A DNA stretch of 64,000 nucleotides, taken from NCBI RefSeq assembly GCF_030811455.1, contig NZ_JAUSQU010000001.1:9920001-9984000 (forward strand), given 5' to 3'. Below the pieces are notes generated by a model. The model worked only from the letters and a program-made list of their open reading frames with translations. It was not told the origin of the DNA and did not search any database. Source of the stretch: Streptosporangium lutulentum. Its GTDB lineage: Bacteria > Actinomycetota > Actinomycetes > Streptosporangiales > Streptosporangiaceae. Numbering within the stretch: the first letter of the stretch is position 1; every line of letters starts with the position of its first letter. Made by a program: the position numbers and the translations under genes. Shown here in pieces: positions 22,831 through 30,683 of the stretch.

Positions 22831-23202
22831 TCAGATCTCGAGCTTTTCCTCGATGCCGCGGAGAGAGTGCCGCGCGAGCGCGAGGTTGGCCCGGCTGCGG
22901 TCGAGCGCGAGATAGAGGAAGAGCCCCTTGCCGCTCCTGCCGGCGAGCGGGCGGATCACGTGATACTGGCCGCTGAGCGTGATGAGGATGTCCTCGATGC
23001 CCTCCTTGAGGCCCAGCGACTCCATGGTCCGCATCTTGGCCTTGACGACCTCGGTGTTACCCGCCGCCGCGACCTGAAGGTCAAGGTCCTTGGAACCGCC
23101 GAGCGCACCCAGCGCCATCCCGCTGTTGTAGTCCACGACCACCGCGCCGATGGCACCGTCGATCGCCATCATCTCCTTGAGAGAGATGTCCATGTTGCCC
23201 AT
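22831..23202 (-). CDS. Roadblock/LC7-domain protein (1)
   Basis: The 123-aa protein is a single roadblock/LC7 domain: MDISLKEMMAIDGAIGAVVV, DYNSGMALGALGG, VAAAGNTEVVKAKMRTMESL and the C-terminal LDRSRANLALARHSLRGIEE. Roadblock proteins (MglB type) bind and regulate small Ras-like GTPases, and in actinomycetes they occur in conservons. It is last in an operon with two further roadblock proteins and a DUF4388-like protein. It is closely similar to protein (3) of this operon (shared AIxGAxxAVxxD and RxNLALARHxL). No GTPase is encoded beside it. Confidence 0.88.
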   Translation of the reverse strand: MGNMDISLKEMMAIDGAIGAVVVDYNSGMALGALGGSKDLDLQVAAAGNTEVVKAKMRTMESLGLKEGIEDILITLSGQYHVIRPLAGRSGKGLFLYLALDRSRANLALARHSLRGIEEKLEI

Positions 23203-23214
23203 TTCAGGCTCCGA

Positions 23215-23595
23215 TCACTGAGTTAACGACATCTGAGATGTGATGGCGGCCAGGTTCGCCGCCGTCTTGCGGCCCTCCAGCCGGAGCAGCCCGAGGTTGG
23301 TCCCGGGGCGTGCGAGGACTGTAAGGACGATCTTGGGGCCGGCGGCGTAGAAGACCGCGTAGCCGTTGGTGCCGGAGATCAGCGTCTCCTCGAAGGTGCC
23401 CTTGTCGACCATGCTCGTCATCCGGCGGCTGAGGGCCAGTAACGCGGAGGAGAGCGCGCCGATCTGCTCGGCGCCGCCGTTCAGGTCGTCGGCGATCGTC
23501 AGACCGTCGACGCTGCACGCGACGCACCCGTCCACGTCGGGCATGCGCACGCGGAGCAGCACCATCTCATGACGCACCAGGTCACGGAGTTCCAC
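23215..23595 (-). CDS. Roadblock/LC7-domain protein (2)
   Basis: The 126-aa protein reads VDGCVACSVDGLTIADDL, GGAEQIGALSSALLALSRRM, NGYAVFYAAGPKIVLTVLA and TNLGLLRLEGRKTAANLAAI. This is a complete roadblock domain like CvnB of Streptomyces conservons. I chose GTG at 23595 because AAGGAGGA lies six bases upstream; an ATG-initiated longer form (23643) lacks such a site. The gene ends 12 bp before roadblock protein (1), so they are co-transcribed. Confidence 0.86.
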   Translation of the reverse strand: MELRDLVRHEMVLLRVRMPDVDGCVACSVDGLTIADDLNGGAEQIGALSSALLALSRRMTSMVDKGTFEETLISGTNGYAVFYAAGPKIVLTVLARPGTNLGLLRLEGRKTAANLAAITSQMSLTQ

Positions 23596-23653
23596 CGGAA
23601 TCCTCCTTCCCATCGACTTCAGCCTCCGCGGCCTCAGCGGCATCGGAGCCAGC

Positions 23654-24601
23654 TCACGTCAGTGCCTCCAGTGCGTTCCTCAGCCGGATGAGCAGGTTCA
23701 GGTCGGTCGGGTCCCCCGTCGCGGCGGGGAGCCAGTCGGACGATTCGGAAGAGGCCGCCGCGCCGGCTCCCGGGATCTGCGTGCCGCCGCGTGTCCGACG
23801 GGGCAGCAGGCCGGTCGTGTCGGGTGGTTGCGGCGTGGTGGTGGGGGGATCGGGCGGATCCGGTGCGGCGCCCGGACCGGAGGCGGCGGGGACGGCCGGC
23901 CCGACCGGCCCCGCCGGGGCGGCGGGGACGACTCCGGGCTTGGGCTCCGGCACGCGGAGCAGCCCGGACGAGGCGAGCTGCCGTACGGCCAGCAGCACCG
24001 AATAGGCGGGGCGGCCCAGCCTGTGCGCCAGTTCGGCGGGAGGCGTCGCCGAGTCGGCCCCGACCAGCACCTCCCATTGCAAGGGGGTGAGCACCACCCG
24101 CTGAGCGGTGATGCGTCCCAGCGGGACGACCGGGAGCGAGTCCAGCTCCGCGGACGGCCAGGTCTCGTCCAACCGAGCCCTCCTTCGTTCGCACTCCCTG
24201 AGCAGTCCCGTCACCTCGAAGTACCACTGCGGCCCGAGCCAGTGCCGCTCTCCCTGCCGGAAGCGCGGCCGGTGCCCGGTGGCGTCGCGCAGGAAGTAGG
24301 CGGCGTCGAGCACCGCGTTCAGCACGCAGAACTCAAGCTCACCCCTGGTGAGCACCCCCTTGTCGACCAGTTGCTCCCCGCCCCACCGGTCTTCGGTGGC
24401 GGCCTGCCTGGCCTGCCGTACGGCGTGGGCGGAGATCCTGCGGCCGGCGGTGAGAAGGTCCTCCACCCGGGGAGCGGCCGTGCTCTCGGCGTAGGTGACG
24501 CGGCCGTCGGTGAGGTAGAACGTTCCGGATTTACCCAGACGCAGTGAGCCGGTGGCCCGATCGTCGGCCAGGCCTCGGAGTATGTTCTCGACGCTCTGCA
24601 T
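23654..24601 (-). CDS. DUF4388-like protein with C-terminal winged-helix region
   Basis: The 315-aa protein begins MQSVENILRGLADDRATGSL with a DUF4388-like domain (RLGKSGTFYLTDGRVTYAES, then EQLVDKGVLTRGELEFCVLN). A second region, about 165-220, looks like a winged helix (LTPLQWEVLVGADSATPPAE, AYSVLLAVRQLASSGLL). A Pro-rich linker and a short C-terminal amphipathic segment (DLNLLIRLRNALEAL) follow. DUF4388 proteins often accompany Ras-like GTPases and roadblock proteins in gliding or signalling clusters. It starts four bases after the stop of roadblock protein (3). Confidence 0.72.
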   Translation of the reverse strand: MQSVENILRGLADDRATGSLRLGKSGTFYLTDGRVTYAESTAAPRVEDLLTAGRRISAHAVRQARQAATEDRWGGEQLVDKGVLTRGELEFCVLNAVLDAAYFLRDATGHRPRFRQGERHWLGPQWYFEVTGLLRECERRRARLDETWPSAELDSLPVVPLGRITAQRVVLTPLQWEVLVGADSATPPAELAHRLGRPAYSVLLAVRQLASSGLLRVPEPKPGVVPAAPAGPVGPAVPAASGPGAAPDPPDPPTTTPQPPDTTGLLPRRTRGGTQIPGAGAAASSESSDWLPAATGDPTDLNLLIRLRNALEALT

Positions 24602-24605
24602 GGGT

Positions 24606-24986
24606 TCACGTCGTTATCAGGCAGTCGGACAGGGTCTGAAGACGATGACGGGCCAGAGCCAGATTCGAACGGTTCGGATCGAGCCTGACATGAATGACCA
24701 TAGGGCCGTCGAAAACCGTTTCCAGCGGTCTCAGTAAATGGTGTCCCTCGTCCGTGGTTATGATCATGTCGCGGATTCGGATTGTTCCACCGGGAGCGGT
24801 CACGGCGAGCCCGTCCAATGTCGCGCGGAGGATTTCGCTCAATCCCGCGGCGGACTTCTCCGCGTCGAGATGACGGCTCCCGCCGCCGGTCGCCACGGCC
24901 ATCCCGCTGGTCTGATCGATCAGGACCGCGTCCAGCGCACCGGGGATGGCCATGACCTCGGCCAGACAGTCTTCGATTCCGAGCAC
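24606..24986 (-). CDS. Roadblock/LC7-domain protein (3)
   Basis: The 126-aa protein is a roadblock domain (LAEVMAIPGALDAVLIDQTS, GLSEILRATLDGLAV and DPNRSNLALARHRLQTLSDC). GTG at 24986 is chosen: GAGGGAGA lies five to six bases upstream, and the resulting N-terminus matches that of protein (1). An ATG at 25190 in the same frame would add 68 residues without recognisable similarity. It is the first gene of the four-gene operon, preceded by a 151-bp gap that should hold the promoter. Confidence 0.84.
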   Translation of the reverse strand: MLGIEDCLAEVMAIPGALDAVLIDQTSGMAVATGGGSRHLDAEKSAAGLSEILRATLDGLAVTAPGGTIRIRDMIITTDEGHHLLRPLETVFDGPMVIHVRLDPNRSNLALARHRLQTLSDCLITT

Positions 24987-25137
24987 AGGCTCTCCCTCGC
25001 CAGCGACTTTCAAGGCGTCGCCCGGCCAGCGTAGGGAAAGCCCGCCGAAGTCGAGTGCGTTAATCGCGATTACGGCGAGAAGGGGCGCAGAGTTCAATAA
25101 CCGGATAGAAGAACAAACCCTCCGGGTATAAATCCAT

Positions 25138-26352
25138 CTACTGATCTTCGGTGATAAGTGCCTTCTCGTCCGGCTTGAAAATAAGAACATTCTTCACATA
25201 AGAATCCACCGCGGCGGGCAGGCCGACGTCGTTTCCGGCCTCCTCCGACATGAACCAGCGGTGGTCGAGCACCTCGTGGAAGAGCTGGGCCGGCTCCAGC
25301 TTGCCCCGCAGTTCCTGGGGTACGGCCTGCACCGTCGGCTGGAAGACCTCGGCGAGCCACCGGTGGGCGACGATGGCCTCGTCCTCGTGACGCAGGCCGT
25401 ACGACACCCGGAAGGAGTCGAGGTCGTTGAGCAGCCGCCTGGCCTGGTTCTCCTCCACGTCCAGGCCGGTGAGCCGCAGCAGCCTGCGCTGGTGGTGGCC
25501 CGCGTCCACCACCTTGGGGCGGACGATCAGCCGCCCGGTGCCGGCCTTGCGGCGGACCATCATCTCGGCGACGTCGAAGCCGAGCGAGTTCAGCCGGCGG
25601 ATCCGCTGGTCGATCATGTGCCAGTCCACCTCCTCGATGATCTCGTCGGACGTGAGCTCGCCCCAGAGCCGGTGGTAGCGCTCGCAGATCGAGTCGGCGA
25701 CCTCCTCCGGGTCGATGGAGGAATGGAGCAGGCCGCCCGCCTCCAGGTCGAGCATCTCGCCGAAGATGTTGGTGTGCGCCACGTCGATGTCGTACAGCCG
25801 CTGGCCCTCACTGATCATCGGATGGAGCTCGCCCGTCTCGGCGTCGACCAGATAGGCGGCGAAGGAGCCCGCGTCCCGGCGGAACAGGATGTTCGACAGC
25901 GAGCAGTCGCCCCAGTAGAAACCGCTCAGGTGCAACCGGACCAGCAGTACGGCGAGCGCGTCCATCAGCCGGTTGAGCGTCTCCGGCCGGAGTGTGCCCG
26001 ACATGACCGCCCGGTAGGGCAGGGAGAACTGCAGATGCTGGGTGATGAGCGCGGAGTCGAGCGGCTCGCCGTTCGCGTCGGCTCGCCCGGTGACCACGGC
26101 CACCGGCTCGACCGAGGGGGTGTCCATCCGGCTGAGGTCCCACAGGAGGCGATACTCCCGCTTGGCGTAGTACTCGCTGATCTCCTTGATCGCGTAGACC
26201 TTGCCGGAGAGCCGGGCGAAGCGCACCACGTGCCGGGAGATGCCGCGGGGCAGGGAGACCAGGTGATGCTCCGGCCACTCCTCCAGCGGGACGTCCCAGG
26301 GAAGGCGGATCAGATCCGGGTCGCTCGGGGCGCCGGTGAGCTGGAGGGGCAT
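25138..26352 (-). CDS. DUF4032 kinase-like protein
   Basis: The 404-aa protein has a lipopolysaccharide-kinase-like N-terminal part. The ATP-lysine is in GKVYAIKEISEYYAKREYRL, the catalytic loop in GFYWGDCSLSNILF (Asp in place of HRD's His-Arg-Asp form) and the metal Asp in AYLVDAETGE. The DUF4032 C-terminal domain follows (FDVAEMMVRRKAG, HEVLDHRWFMSEEAGNDVG). The target of the family is unknown. It lies four bases downstream of the class II aldolase gene and is probably co-transcribed with it, which hints at a metabolite or sugar substrate (inference). Confidence 0.84.
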   Translation of the reverse strand: MPLQLTGAPSDPDLIRLPWDVPLEEWPEHHLVSLPRGISRHVVRFARLSGKVYAIKEISEYYAKREYRLLWDLSRMDTPSVEPVAVVTGRADANGEPLDSALITQHLQFSLPYRAVMSGTLRPETLNRLMDALAVLLVRLHLSGFYWGDCSLSNILFRRDAGSFAAYLVDAETGELHPMISEGQRLYDIDVAHTNIFGEMLDLEAGGLLHSSIDPEEVADSICERYHRLWGELTSDEIIEEVDWHMIDQRIRRLNSLGFDVAEMMVRRKAGTGRLIVRPKVVDAGHHQRRLLRLTGLDVEENQARRLLNDLDSFRVSYGLRHEDEAIVAHRWLAEVFQPTVQAVPQELRGKLEPAQLFHEVLDHRWFMSEEAGNDVGLPAAVDSYVKNVLIFKPDEKALITEDQ

Positions 26353-26356
26353 GGGG

Positions 26357-27004
26357 TCAATCCTCGCGACGGGGAAAGGTGGGCGGGTTGAAGGCTCGCA
26401 GGACCACCGCGGAGAGCTGCTCCTCGGTGAGCACCCGGGGCCGGCCGACGCTCCTGGCCCGCACGTAGACCTCGCAGAGCCATTCGAGCAGCCGGGTCGC
26501 CTCGAAGGCGGCGTCGAGGTCGCCGCCGACGGTGACCCCGCCGTGGTTGGCCAGCAGCGCGGCCTGCCTGTCCTTGAGCGCTTCCCTGACGTTGGCGGCC
26601 AGTTCGGGGGTGCCGTAGGTGGCGTAGTCGGCGACCCTGACGGTCCCCCCGAGCAGCAGCGCGTTGTAGTGGATCGGCGGGAGCTCGGTCATGGTCGTGG
26701 CCACCACGGTGGCGAAGGTGGAGTGGGTGTGCGCGACGGCCCCGGCGCCGGTGGCCGTGTAGACCGCCAGATGCATGGGGGTCTCGGAGGACGGCTGCGA
26801 CTCTCCCTCGACCAGGCGGCCCTCGACGTCGACGATCGGGCAGCTCTCGGGCTCCAGCCGGTCCAGGGCGATCCCGCTGGGCGTCACCGCGACCAGCTCG
26901 CCCGCGCGGACGCTCAGATTGCCCGAGGTTCCGATGACCAGTCCGGTCTCCGAGGCCCGGCGGCCGTACTCGCACAGCAGTCGTCGTTCCTCCGCCAGCA
27001 ACAT
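26357..27004 (-). CDS. Class II aldolase/adducin-family protein
   Basis: The 215-aa protein has the zinc-binding set of L-fuculose-phosphate aldolase and L-ribulose-phosphate 4-epimerase: E74 in SSETPMHLAVY, H92 and H94 in AHTHSTFA, and a third His in LLANHGGV. The N-terminal ETGLVIGTSGNLSVRAGELV binds phosphate. It should cleave or epimerise a sugar phosphate. ATG at 27004 is chosen: GAGGA precedes it, and the longer frame to 27127 would run through a DasR-type operator. It is divergent from ngcEFG. Confidence 0.88.
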   Translation of the reverse strand: MLLAEERRLLCEYGRRASETGLVIGTSGNLSVRAGELVAVTPSGIALDRLEPESCPIVDVEGRLVEGESQPSSETPMHLAVYTATGAGAVAHTHSTFATVVATTMTELPPIHYNALLLGGTVRVADYATYGTPELAANVREALKDRQAALLANHGGVTVGGDLDAAFEATRLLEWLCEVYVRARSVGRPRVLTEEQLSAVVLRAFNPPTFPRRED

Positions 27005-27051
27005 GTTCCTCAACGTAGGGGCTTGCGGTGGCGGGCGGCAAACCTTCATTA

Positions 27052-27067
27052 TCTGGTCTAGACCGGT
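27052..27067. promoter_or_regulatory. DasR/GntR-type operator, site 1
   Basis: TCTGGTCTAGACCGGT contains the perfect 10-bp palindrome GGTCTAGACC (27055-27064) and resembles the dre consensus of DasR (ACTGGTCTAGACCACT-like). It lies 51 bp upstream of the aldolase start. Confidence 0.75.
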
Positions 27068-27229
27068 TGTTGTCCGTTGCCGACGGGAAGTCGGGGATTC
27101 GTTACCCTCCTGGAAATTGAAAGTCAATGGTCTTGCAGGAGATATCGGGTGTTCTGCGACCTTCTGTCATGGGAGAGTGCTTCTTCGGCAGGTGATTGCT
27201 ACCGGATATGTCGCGAGGACATCACGGCT

Positions 27230-27241
27230 CGGTCTAGACCG
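27230..27241. promoter_or_regulatory. DasR/GntR-type operator, site 2
   Basis: CGGTCTAGACCG is a perfect 12-bp palindrome with the same core as site 1. It lies 95 bp upstream of the ngcE start, in promoter range. Confidence 0.72.
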
Positions 27242-27293
27242 GCTGGGACCTCTTGACGCTGGACTGCGGAGGTACGTACCTTCGGGCAAACGT

Positions 27294-27310
27294 TTAGGAA
27301 ACTTTCCTAA
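27294..27310. promoter_or_regulatory. ROK-type palindrome before ngcE
   Basis: TTAGGAAA-C-TTTCCTAA is a perfect 17-bp palindrome ending 25 bases before the ngcE ATG. It resembles operator boxes of ROK repressors such as CsnR at chitosanase genes, recalled from memory. A ROK regulator is not encoded nearby. Confidence 0.65.
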
Positions 27311-27335
27311 TTGATCCCCCGCTCAGGAGGGTTAC

Positions 27336-28790
27336 ATGTCCAACTCGGCCGGTACGCCAGGAGCTATCACCCGGCGGCAGATGATCCGCCGGATCGGTCT
27401 GACCGCTCTGATCGCCGGCCCCGGTGCCGGACTGCTCAGCGCCTGCGCCACCAGCGGAGGCAGCGCCCCCGCCGCCTCCGCCGCTCCGTCCGCCGGGGGC
27501 GCCGTCTCGGCCGCCAACCCGTTCGGAGTCGTCGCCAACGCCCCGCTCGAGGTCGTCATCTTCAAGGGCGGCCTCGGTGACAGCTACGCGACCGAGGTCC
27601 ACGAGCCGCTGTACAAGAAGGCCTTCCCGCAGGCTCAGGTCAAGCATGTCGCCACGCAGAAGATCGCGCAGACCCTGCAGCCGCGGTTCGCCGGCGGCGA
27701 CGTGCCGGACATGATCGCCAACTCCGGCAGCGACAACATAGACAACGGCGCCCTGCAGCAGGAGGGCCAGCTCATGGACCTCACCGAGCTGTGGGACGCC
27801 CCCTCCATCGACGACCCCAGCAAGAAGGTGCGCGACACGGTCGCGCCGGGCACCGTCGAGTCGGGTCTCATCTCCGGCAAGCCGTACCTCCTGAACTACG
27901 TTCTGTCGGGCTACGGCCTCTGGTACGACTCCGCCCTGTTCGAGAAGAACGGCTGGACCCCGCCGAAGACCTTCGAGGAATTCAAGGCCTTCTGCGAGAC
28001 GGCCAAGGCCGCCGGGATCGTTCCCTTCGCCTATGCGGGCCAGAACGCCTCCTACTACGCCTACTGGATGATCCTCATCTCCGCCGCGAAGATCGAGGGC
28101 AACCAGTTCCTGATCGACGTCGACAACCTCGTCGACGGCGTCTGGAAGCGCGACTCGATAAAGCAGTCCGCCGCCGCCTGGGCCGAGATCGGCAACAAGT
28201 ACATGGACAAGTCCTTCGAGGGCCTGATCCACACCGATGTACAGACCCGGCAGAACCAGGGCAAGATCGCCCTGTACCCGTCGGGCTCCTGGCTGGAGAA
28301 CGAGCAGAAGAGCCAGACCCCCGCGGAGTTCAAGTACGCCCTGACGCCCACTCCCAGCGTCACCGCGGCAGACAAGATGCCCTTCGAGGCCATCCGTACC
28401 ACCGCCGGTGAGGCCTATATCGTCCCCTCCAAGGCCAAGAACCCCAGGGGTGGCCTGGAGTACCTGCGCATCATGCTCTCCAAGGAGGGCGCGAAGGGCT
28501 TCACCGAGACGTCCAAGAACATGACCGTCGTGACCGGCGCCGCCGACGGCCTGGCGCTGTCCCCGGGTAACGCGAGTCTCACCGCCGTGCAGGCCGCCGC
28601 CGGTTCGAACGTCATCACCTACAGCAGCTTCGAGAACTGGTACAAGGAGTTCGAGACCGAGCTGCGCAAGCAGACCAACGCGCTGATGTTCGGCCGCATC
28701 TCCGCCGACGAGTTCTGCGACAAGATGCAGAAGGCCGCCGACAAGACCAAGGCCGACTCCTCCATCACCAAGCAGAACCGGACGGTGTAG
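27336..28790 (+). CDS. ngcE: NgcE-like sugar ABC transporter binding lipoprotein
   Basis: The 484-aa protein begins with a Tat-type lipoprotein signal (RRQMIRRIG at 13-21, lipobox LLSAC, Cys 37). The mature part is a family-1 solute-binding protein with NSGSDNIDNGALQQEGQLMD, GLWYDSALFEKNGWTPPKTF and GYALTPTPSV-like segments, as in NgcE for N-acetylglucosamine and N,N'-diacetylchitobiose. AGGAGG precedes the ATG. The permease genes follow. The DasR-type sites upstream support an aminosugar or chitin-derived substrate. Confidence 0.88.
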   Translation: MSNSAGTPGAITRRQMIRRIGLTALIAGPGAGLLSACATSGGSAPAASAAPSAGGAVSAANPFGVVANAPLEVVIFKGGLGDSYATEVHEPLYKKAFPQAQVKHVATQKIAQTLQPRFAGGDVPDMIANSGSDNIDNGALQQEGQLMDLTELWDAPSIDDPSKKVRDTVAPGTVESGLISGKPYLLNYVLSGYGLWYDSALFEKNGWTPPKTFEEFKAFCETAKAAGIVPFAYAGQNASYYAYWMILISAAKIEGNQFLIDVDNLVDGVWKRDSIKQSAAAWAEIGNKYMDKSFEGLIHTDVQTRQNQGKIALYPSGSWLENEQKSQTPAEFKYALTPTPSVTAADKMPFEAIRTTAGEAYIVPSKAKNPRGGLEYLRIMLSKEGAKGFTETSKNMTVVTGAADGLALSPGNASLTAVQAAAGSNVITYSSFENWYKEFETELRKQTNALMFGRISADEFCDKMQKAADKTKADSSITKQNRTV

Positions 28791-28796
28791 GCACCA

Positions 28797-29708
28797 ATGC
28801 GGCACGGCAGGTATCCGTTCATCGTCGGCTTTCTCGCCGCGCCGGTGCTCCTCTACGTGGTCTTCGTGGTCAGCCCGTACATCCAGGCTTTCTACATCTC
28901 GCTGACCAACTGGAAGGGCATCTCGGCAAATCCTCAGTTCATCGGTCTGGAGAACTACTCCAACCTGCTGAACGACGAGGTCTTCTGGGCCGCGGTGCGT
29001 CACCACGGTGTTCTGCTGCTTGTCATGCCGCTGGTCACCATTGTGATCGCCCTGTTCTTCTCCTTTCTCCTCAACGTGGGAGGAGGGCAGAGGGGCGGGC
29101 AGATGGCCGGAGTCTGGGGCTCGAAGGTCTACCGTGTGATCTTCTTCCTGCCGCAGGTCCTGGCCGTGGCCATCGTCGGCGCGCTCTTTCAGGCGATCTA
29201 TCGCCCGGACGAGACCGGCGTGATCAACGGCCTGCTCGGCAAGGTCGGCATCGACCCGGTCGGCTGGCTCATCGACCCGAACATCGCCCTGCTGGCGATC
29301 ATCGCCGTGATGGTCTGGCAGGCCGTCGGCTTCTACGTGGTCCTGTTCTCAGCCGGCATGTCCACCATCCCCAAGGACGTGTTCGAGGCCGCCGCACTGG
29401 ACGGCGCGGGCCGGTTCACCCTGTTCTTCAAAATCACGCTTCCGCTGCTCTGGGACACCATGCAGGTCGCCTGGGTCTACCTGGGCATCGCCGCCTTCGA
29501 CGCCTTCGCCCTGGTTCAGGTGCTCTCGGTCGACCGCGGCGGGCCCGACAACTCCACGACAGTGCTTCCGCTGGAGATCTGGCGCACGGCGTTCAGCTTC
29601 TCCAAGTTCGGCTACGCGTCGGCGATGGGTGTGGCGCTGTTCTTCATGACCATCACGTTCGCGGCACTGACCCTGCGCGTGACCAGGCGCGAGAGGATCG
29701 AGTTCTGA
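28797..29708 (+). CDS. ngcF: NgcF-like sugar ABC transporter permease
   Basis: The 303-aa protein is a MalF-type inner membrane permease with six or seven spans, beginning FIVGFLAAPVLLYVVFVVSP. The EAA loop reads EAAALDGAGRFTLFFKITLP, which contacts the ATPase. It lies six bases after ngcE and overlaps the next gene by one base. No ATPase gene is present, so a shared MsiK-like ATPase encoded elsewhere is expected, as for other actinomycete sugar importers. Confidence 0.92.
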   Translation: MRHGRYPFIVGFLAAPVLLYVVFVVSPYIQAFYISLTNWKGISANPQFIGLENYSNLLNDEVFWAAVRHHGVLLLVMPLVTIVIALFFSFLLNVGGGQRGGQMAGVWGSKVYRVIFFLPQVLAVAIVGALFQAIYRPDETGVINGLLGKVGIDPVGWLIDPNIALLAIIAVMVWQAVGFYVVLFSAGMSTIPKDVFEAAALDGAGRFTLFFKITLPLLWDTMQVAWVYLGIAAFDAFALVQVLSVDRGGPDNSTTVLPLEIWRTAFSFSKFGYASAMGVALFFMTITFAALTLRVTRRERIEF

Positions 29709-30586
29709 TGGTCACGAAGTCCTCCTCCGCCGGTAGGCCCGCGAAGCGGAAGAACCCGCTCGGGATCTTCGGCACCATGTCCCACCTCGCGCTCGTGATC
29801 TGGGCGATCCTCATCATCGGCCCGATCCTGTGGACGTTCCTGGCCTCCTTCAAGACCAACACCGAGATCTTCGGTGATCCCCTCGCGCTGCCGGCGTCCT
29901 TCGGCTGGGACGCCTGGGGCCGGGCCTGGGAGAAGGCCCACATCGGCCAGTACATGCTGAACACCGTCTTCGTGGTGGCGTGCAGCACGGCCGCGACCAT
30001 GCTGCTGGGCTCGATGGCCGCCTACGTGCTGGCGCGCTACACCTTCCCCGGCAACCGGCTGATCTACTTCCTGTTCGTGTCGGGCATGACGTTTCCGGTG
30101 TTCCTCGCGCTGGTCCCGCTGTTCTTCGTGGTGAAGAACCTCGGCCTGCTCGACACCCACCTCGGCGTGATCCTGGTCTACACCGCCTACTCGCTGCCGT
30201 TCACCGTCTTCTTCCTGTCGGCGTTCTTCAAGACGCTGCCCACCTCGGTGGCGGAGGCGGCGATGATGGACGGCTGCTCCCACACGCGGACGTTCTTCCA
30301 GATCATGGTGCCGATGGCCAAGCCCGGCCTGATCAGCATCACGATCTTCAACATCCTGGGACAGTGGAACCAGTATCTTCTGCCGATCGTGCTGCTGTCC
30401 GGCAACGTCGAGAACAAGTGGCTGATCACCCAGGGCGTCGCGAACATCTCCACCAGCGCCGGCTACGAGGCCGACTGGCCCGGAATGTTCGCCGCGCTGA
30501 GCATCGCCATCATCCCGGTCATGTTCATCTACATCATCTTCCAGCGCCAGATCCAGTCGGGTCTCACCTCGGGCGCCGTCAAATAG
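29708..30586 (+). CDS. ngcG: NgcG-like sugar ABC transporter permease
   Basis: The 292-aa protein is a MalG-type permease with about six spans and the EAA loop EAAMMDGCSHTRTFFQIMVP. The start ATG overlaps the ngcF TGA (TGATG), and the C-terminus IIFQRQIQSGLTSGAVK is typical of sugar permeases. With NgcE and NgcF it forms the importer channel. A large inverted repeat 42 bp downstream probably ends the operon. Confidence 0.92.
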   Translation: MVTKSSSAGRPAKRKNPLGIFGTMSHLALVIWAILIIGPILWTFLASFKTNTEIFGDPLALPASFGWDAWGRAWEKAHIGQYMLNTVFVVACSTAATMLLGSMAAYVLARYTFPGNRLIYFLFVSGMTFPVFLALVPLFFVVKNLGLLDTHLGVILVYTAYSLPFTVFFLSAFFKTLPTSVAEAAMMDGCSHTRTFFQIMVPMAKPGLISITIFNILGQWNQYLLPIVLLSGNVENKWLITQGVANISTSAGYEADWPGMFAALSIAIIPVMFIYIIFQRQIQSGLTSGAVK

Positions 30587-30627
30587 CCGTAACGGTGTCG
30601 CCTCACCGGTAATCCCGGCGGGTCCGT

Positions 30628-30658
30628 CGGGAGTCGTTCTTATTCGGAACGACTCCCG
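30628..30658 (+). terminator. 12-bp stem-loop after ngcG
   Basis: CGGGAGTCGTTC and GAACGACTCCCG form a perfect stem around a 7-base AT-rich loop. No T-run follows, only CCCCCTCTC. It lies 26 bp before the next start, so it may also shape that gene's leader. Confidence 0.6.
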
Positions 30659-30683
30659 CCCCCTCTCGTCGGAGAAGCCCCTC

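Larger units (their letters stand above)
27005..27335. promoter_or_regulatory. 331-bp divergent control region of aldolase and ngcEFG
   Basis: The region is AT-richer than its surroundings and carries no gene. It holds two GGTCTAGACC palindromes (27055 and 27231) and a TTAGGAAACTTTCCTAA palindrome close to ngcE, described separately. Confidence 0.8.

Noticed and set aside
23596..23643. ATG start at 23643 for roadblock protein 2
   Set aside because: The internal GTG has AAGGAGGA at the right distance, and the added residues do not belong to the domain.
27294..29006. 570-codon open frame opposite ngcE
   Set aside because: Shadow of the binding-protein gene; no start site or domain.
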